DNA from: Hydractinia symbiolongicarpus
Taxonomy: Eukaryota > Cnidaria > Hydrozoa > Anthoathecata > Hydractiniidae
Direction of reading: 5' to 3'
Length of the DNA stretch: 64,000 nt
NCBI RefSeq assembly: GCF_029227915.1
Contig: NC_079883.1
Location: forward strand, 26,226,001-26,290,000
Positions 60,201 to 64,000 of this stretch are shown piece after piece. The notes beneath the pieces were generated by a model that searched no databases, was not told the origin of the DNA, and saw only the letters and a program-made list of their open reading frames with translations. Positions within the stretch are counted from its first letter, which is position 1, and the number at the start of each line of letters is the position of its first letter. The position numbers and the translations under genes were made by a program.

Positions 60201-63200
60201 AGTAGTTGAAGTTTTTAAAACGTAACTTCCTGCGAACTATGAAATTCTCTTTAGGTTTCCCATGGTAAGGAAATGTTGTGGAGGCAAGATTGTATCAATT
60301 GCAGAAACATGCTGCGGGAACTCAACTAAAGGGAAGGCTTATACGTCGAACCCTTCAAAGACTTGTTGTGGGACGTATTATGTACCTTCATCCAGTTCAC
60401 TCTGTTGCAAGAACGACATTGGGATAGTGAAGGTATGTGCTCTCTTCCATCATTGTGTTTTGAATGTTTTTAGCTAAAAAAATATTACCCATACTTTACC
60501 ATATTCGGGTCAATGATTTCGCTGACTTCTAATTTTCACGCACTGTGTGAATCACGCCTTAATTTTGCGTAGTTTCTTTGTGTGAGCATACCTTAAAGTA
60601 TTTTCTAAAAACACTTTCATTTCTAGGTGTACAACTACACGCAATCTTCGTTGAAAGAAAATCACAAGTGTTGCGGAACGAACCGTATCTTGAAAACACA
60701 ACAGTGTTGCACTATCACTGGATACGATAACTCAACAAGCGTTTGTGCTGATCGTTCAAGTTTCTCTGTGAATGGTTGCGGAGATGGAAAAGTGTGCTCC
60801 CTCGCGCAAAAAGCGACGTCGTACTGCAATCGATGTGATTTCGACGTTTCCAAGCACGTATGTGCGTATGTTGCTGGATACTATGACAAGACACGAAACG
60901 TAACTGAGCCCGGGATTTGCGTTACGCTATTTAAAGAAATTCTAGAAAACCGCCGCAATCCGTCAATCTTATCATTTGTTGACAATGCTCTGATTCCGCA
61001 CACAAAATACGAATATTATGTCATTGGATTTAACACAGCTGGTAATGTAACAAGTGGTTTAGGCAGTACACGTACACTCATGTCCCGTCCAGAAGGTTTA
61101 TTACCACCAGTTCCTACTGTCATCTCCTCGAGCCAAATAGCCGTTGTATGGTCACCCCCAACCAAGCCGAATGGCCAAATTAGTGAATACAGATTATTTC
61201 GAATTAAGTGGATAACGAAGGAGGAAGTTTTGTTATATACAGGTGTTTCTACTTCACATTTGGATGAAAAAAGCTTGCAAGCGTATACAGGATACATGTA
61301 CGTGTTGAGCGTGTGCACGAACCAATGCACAAATATCTCAGCAACTGATTTAGTGTATACTCAACAGTCTGTGCCAGAAAATGTAAATCCGCCAGTATTA
61401 ATTGCCAAGTCAGCGTATATAATAAGGGTGGAATGGAGTGTTCCGAGAAAGCCGAACGGGGTCATAGTAAAATACAATGTGACCCAATTAATAGATGGAC
61501 ATTTTGAACCGATCTTACCTGAAGGAAATTTAGGAGAGATGATGATGGCAGAGGTAAAGAATTTGAAACCGTACACGTTGTATACATTCCGAGTAGAAGC
61601 GTGTACTCGAATTGGCTGCGCTGCTGGTCCTTCGGCTTCCGAGCGCACTTTACAGGCAGCCCCTGTAGGTGTAAACCCACCTCGAGTGGTAGTCATCGGT
61701 GCTAGAACTGTCGAGGTAGAATGGAGTGAACCTGCGGTAACAAATGGTGTTATATCATATTACGTGTTATACAGAAACGCTTCAGTTGTGTATAATAACA
61801 CTGGTCAAAGCTTCATTGACAACACAGTCTCACCTGCTACATTGTACACCTACAGTGTGGAAGTATATAATGCTGGTGGAGGCACCCTCAGTACAGGTGT
61901 ATCCGTAGTAACTCCAGAGAGTTCTCCCCAGGGTATACCGGTTCCAGTGTTATATCCGCTATCTTCTACTTCTATCAACGTTTCGTGGTCTCCACCATTA
62001 TTTCCAAATGGAGTGATCGTAAAGTATGCAGTGTTTTATCAAGAGATAGATGATGTGATTTATAAGGGGGACGTAGGGTTATTATTTTTCAAAATACTTG
62101 TTGGCTTAAAAGCATTCACGTTGTATCGGGTAAGAATTGAAGCCTGTACAGTTAGAGGCTGCGGGACAGGCGATCGAGGAACAGTTCGAACTTTTGAAGG
62201 TGTTCCACAAGGACAAGCTGCGCCAACCTTTCTTTCGACAACCAGCAGTAAGATAGAATTAAAATGGAGTGCACCATCTTTGCCAAACGGAAATTTAACA
62301 AAGTATAAAGTTGACCGTCGAAAACCGCAAGGCCCGCCCTTTCTTATTTACATGGGCAATAGAACTGAATATATTGATTCTCAACTACAACCCTATACTG
62401 AATACGAATACCGCGTCCAGTTTATAAATTCTGTGGGTGTGGCCGAAAGTACTTGGGTGGCTCATCGAACGTTGGAAAGTATCCCACAGGATCTCGCTGC
62501 ACCGAAAATCGATGTCATAAATAGCACGGCTATAAGAGCAACGTGGACAAATCCTGGAAGGCCAAATGGTATTCTCAAATCATTTTCTATTCGTACCCGT
62601 AAATTTAGTCAGTTGGGCGATGAGAGAGTGGTCAAGTGTTGTATCAAGGCTAATGTTTTTACAACCGTGGTTAATGGATTTTTGCCAGCCACGAGGTACC
62701 TCTATATGTTTATTTTCTTTGCTTTACTTTAAGCAACGACAACTTGTCGCATCTAAAGTCGCTTGGTACTTTTTGTTGATTGTGTCGCCACTTTTAGAAA
62801 CAAATGTTATAGCTCTAAATTTAATTTTTGTTTGATTCATATTGTTTCTGAAAAATGGAATTTCCTAAAAATTGTCTCACTCTTATAGATACGAATTTCA
62901 AGTTGGCGCGACCACCTCAGTAGGTACAGGGTATAGCGGTTGGACTATTGAAAGGATGAAAGAAGCCCTTCCTAGTGGCATACCTGTTTTGAAAGCCGAC
63001 ACCAACCCAGACGGAAACAACAACGGGCGAAGCATGGAGGTCTATTGGGATCCTCCCGAGATTAGCAACGGTGTTGTGCTTAACTACATTCTATATGAGG
63101 AGTCCGTGGTAGTGTATCAAGGATTGCAAAGGAAGGCTTTAATCAGAAGGCGATTACCATTCACGAATTACACATTCCAATTGGCTGTGTGCAACTCTGC

Positions 63201-64000
63201 AGGCTGCAGAACGGGACCCAAGCAAGTTCTCACATCTGGTGAAATCATCCCAAAAGGATTAATTCCACCAACAAGTAGCTTTTCTAACTCGACTTCAGTT
63301 TTGTTACAATGGAGACCACCACTCTCCCCAAATGGCAAAATAAATTTGTACCAAGTTTTACGTGAGCAAGTTGTAAAGCTCCGGCGGAGGAGAGCGGAAG
63401 TTATCATCTACTCAACCAATGATACGAATATAGCAACATTTAGCTTCTTAGATATTTTCCTGCAGCCATTTACAAGTTATCGCTACAAATTACGCGCGTT
63501 CAACAGTCAAGGGAGTGTGGACAGCGACTGGTTTACTATCACCACCTCTGAGGATGCACCTCAACATCTGTCCATTGTCAATGCGACAGCGTTAGTTGGA
63601 CCGAGCGTACTGTTGGAATGGCTTCCACCTGCTCAACCAAACGGTATCATTCGTCATTATGACATATTAAGAAACGAATCACGCATTGACAGCACTTCGG
63701 CAACGTCGTATATAGATAAAACTCAAGACCTCAAATGGAACACGCTATACTGGTATCAAGTGTCGGCTTGTACTCTTGCAGGCTGTACAAAATCACGACA
63801 TGCGACTATCTTAACAGTTCAGTCAGCTCCAAAGGATATGCTTCCTCCATCATTAGTGGCGCTCAGCCCAACTCGTGTTGAAGTAAAGTGGCAACCACCC
63901 TTAACACCAAATGGCAAAATCAACATATACAAGTTATTTTTGAACGATGAGGTCACGCCTTTGTTCCAAGGCGATGCGTTGGAATTCAATGCAACTGGAT
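37075..64000 (+). CDS. USH2A: USH2A, usherin, 5' part with 32 exons, continues past window
   Basis: This is a giant extracellular or periciliary membrane protein; in vertebrates it forms ankle links in photoreceptors and hair cells. Exons with phase-consistent AG/GT borders: 37075-37598, 41863-42134, 42223-42286, 42740-43013, 43098-43285, 43993-44220, 44372-44480, 44992-45318, 45541-45997, 46973-47140, 47505-47675, 47773-48028, 48221-48384, 48654-49502, 49728-51455, 51693-51980, 52606-53739, 53959-54252, 54325-54588, 55122-55412, 56144-56655, 57607-57903, 58005-58071, 58429-58543, 58885-58972, 59105-59171, 59260-59401, 59490-59577, 59717-60003, 60255-60432, 60627-62695, 62889-beyond 64000. 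They give about 4,357 codons; human usherin has about 5,200, so the transmembrane and cytoplasmic end lies outside. Domain order matches vertebrate usherin from end to end. The start ATG at 37075 is the only in-frame one before the signal-like segment. Confidence 0.97.
42740..44220 (+). CDS. USH2A: USH2A exons 4-6: laminin N-terminal domain
   Basis: About residues 287-516. Landmarks are THCRCPESYPLVSASNPFYC near the start, WLSEKVNSVTLEFDLQFSRL, and WQYFAIDCKSSFNMDNNGFL. The last part ends GIRRVIIGGR, followed immediately by the first laminin-EGF cysteines in exon 7. Laminin N-terminal domains mediate polymerisation or matrix binding in laminins; usherin uses the domain for basement-membrane and periciliary contacts. 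Confidence 0.93.
44372..48384 (+). CDS. USH2A: USH2A exons 7-13: laminin-type EGF array
   Basis: About residues 517-1067, with about ten LE modules with the eight-Cys pattern. Examples are GQCKCKSFVNGRQCTECKIG, GQCNCKINVIGAKCTNCKSG and GKCSCKLYVTGSSCNQCKTG. Exon borders in phase 1 recur between modules (exons 9-11), allowing modular exon gain or loss. One module near 45,900 (EGRACDRCKQGYYGPTCQVC) is shorter than its neighbours, as also occurs in the vertebrate array. Confidence 0.93.
48654..51455 (+). CDS. USH2A: USH2A exons 14-15: FN3 modules and two laminin G domains
   Basis: Exon 14 (849 bp) encodes three fibronectin type III modules and exon 15 (1,728 bp) begins with a fourth and part of a fifth. 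Exon 15 continues uninterrupted through two laminin G domains. LamG 1 starts near FPGFGYYQFPGSLIPDSATN and has NDNKWHHVLATRDLKEGKIV. LamG 2 starts near YFKGEGFVVLKKGVFKGG and ends GFSGCLRDVYFGTAVHYQ. An FN3 module split around the LamG pair resumes at the exon end (DGLNTFTEYLYRVKSY), exactly as in vertebrate usherin. Confidence 0.93.
51693..59401 (+). CDS. USH2A: USH2A exons 16-27: first long FN3 array
   Basis: About residues 1927-3112. Repeated FN3 modules carry the usherin-type W-x-P-P-x-x-P-N-G-x-I core, for example WQPPLKPNGVILFYQVDI and WAKPYKPNGIITHYYVK. They also carry conserved late motifs such as EACTSKGCG and PYTNYTFWIEV. Most introns are phase 1 and fall at module boundaries, while exons 22-27 are small and split modules internally. 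Confidence 0.92.
55560..56045. repeat. TCGCGA-rich dispersed repeat in USH2A intron 20
   Basis: Several copies of aactttcgcg/gaattaactttcgcgaat-type words and of aaatcgc lie on both strands between 55,560 and 56,045. Similar patches occur near 33,540-33,690, 38,590-38,690 and 58,570-58,640. It appears to be a fragmented MITE family; termini were not resolved. Confidence 0.4.
56767..57383. mobile_element. MITE of about 620 bp in USH2A intron 21 with coding fragment
   Basis: The left end (ggccggggctaatcaaggca, then ctcgtcaacatttg) is an imperfect inverted match of the right end, whose reverse complement reads acccggggaaaatcgatcaa and then ctcgtcaacattttg. Internally, two inverted copies of aaaatggcggaagtcactgc-like sequence face each other at about 57,119 and 57,285. 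Each opens a short ORF starting MAE. The left one (ATTTAGKQKFIWKDELVETL) looks like the start of a trihelix/MADF-type transposon-associated protein. The element is non-autonomous. Confidence 0.55.
59380..60960 (+). CDS. USH2A: USH2A exons 27-31 (part): usherin-specific Cys-pair insert
   Basis: About residues 3105-3390, interrupting an FN3 module. It is packed with CC pairs: CCGDKLYAKDARKTCCEQNY, VCCGGQFFPYQSSYQCCYGY, CCGTNRILKTQQCC and YCNRCDFDVSKHVC. The same insert occurs at the equivalent place in vertebrate usherin, so it predates the vertebrates. Its fold and function are not established. It is encoded by short exons (88, 287 and 178 bp) plus the start of exon 31. Confidence 0.93.
60960..64000 (+). 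CDS. USH2A: USH2A exons 31-32: second FN3 array, open at window edge
   Basis: Exon 31 (60627-62695, 2,069 bp) encodes, after the Cys-rich insert, about seven FN3 modules in one exon (WSPPTKPNGQISEYRLFRIK, WSEPAVTNGVISYYVLY, WSPPLFPNGVIVKYAVFYQ). Exon 32 starts at 62889 and runs open to 64000 with four more modules, ending in the middle of one (WQPPLTPNGKINIYKLFLND). A cluster of basic residues (KLRRRRAEV, about 63,378-63,405) sits in one loop. Confidence 0.93.

Overview
The window is animal nuclear DNA: AT-rich, with GT-AG introns, three intron-split genes recognisable by orthology, and many transposon relics. Gene content and repeat style suggest an early-branching marine invertebrate, most likely a cnidarian. 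That placement is an inference; no diagnostic marker gene is present.

Region 1 (1 to about 12.4 kb) is a decayed Polinton/Maverick (adintovirus-like) element, visibly more GC-rich than the rest and running off the left edge. It carries a major capsid protein, a DD35E integrase, an A32-type packaging ATPase and a protein-primed family B DNA polymerase. It also has a SAP/Rho-N-like protein, a BRO-like protein, four copies of a Cys-rich zinc module and several conserved but unnamed genes. Nearly all are broken by frameshifts or stops. One 132-residue ORF (5203-5601) is intact.

Region 2 (13,533-24,430, +) is a complete 24-exon WDR27 gene (817 aa); every junction is phase-consistent. Its introns hold an (AT)50 repeat, a tRNA-like SINE directly followed by a hammerhead-ribozyme motif, a Penelope-like GIY-YIG relic and a MITE.

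Region 3 (24.4-37 kb) is repeat-rich. It has a 1.8 kb TIR element full of GACGTC palindromes with a 60-bp tandem array, an integrase-type transposase pseudogene, a complete 4-exon CYB5D1 gene (29,758-34,214, +) whose first intron holds a TIR element and a LINE relic, and a TIR element carrying a PHD-finger ORF.

Region 4 (37,075 to beyond 64,000, +) is the 5' three-quarters or more of an usherin (USH2A) gene: 32 exons and about 4,357 codons in the window. Order: signal peptide, LamG-like, laminin N-terminal, laminin-EGF array, FN3, two LamG, FN3 array, Cys-rich insert, FN3 array.

USH2A and CYB5D1 both have cilium-linked roles in other animals; the host genes otherwise show no operon-like organisation. 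The strongest candidate novelty is the hammerhead motif fused to a tRNA-like promoter at 15,345-15,455 (minus strand).
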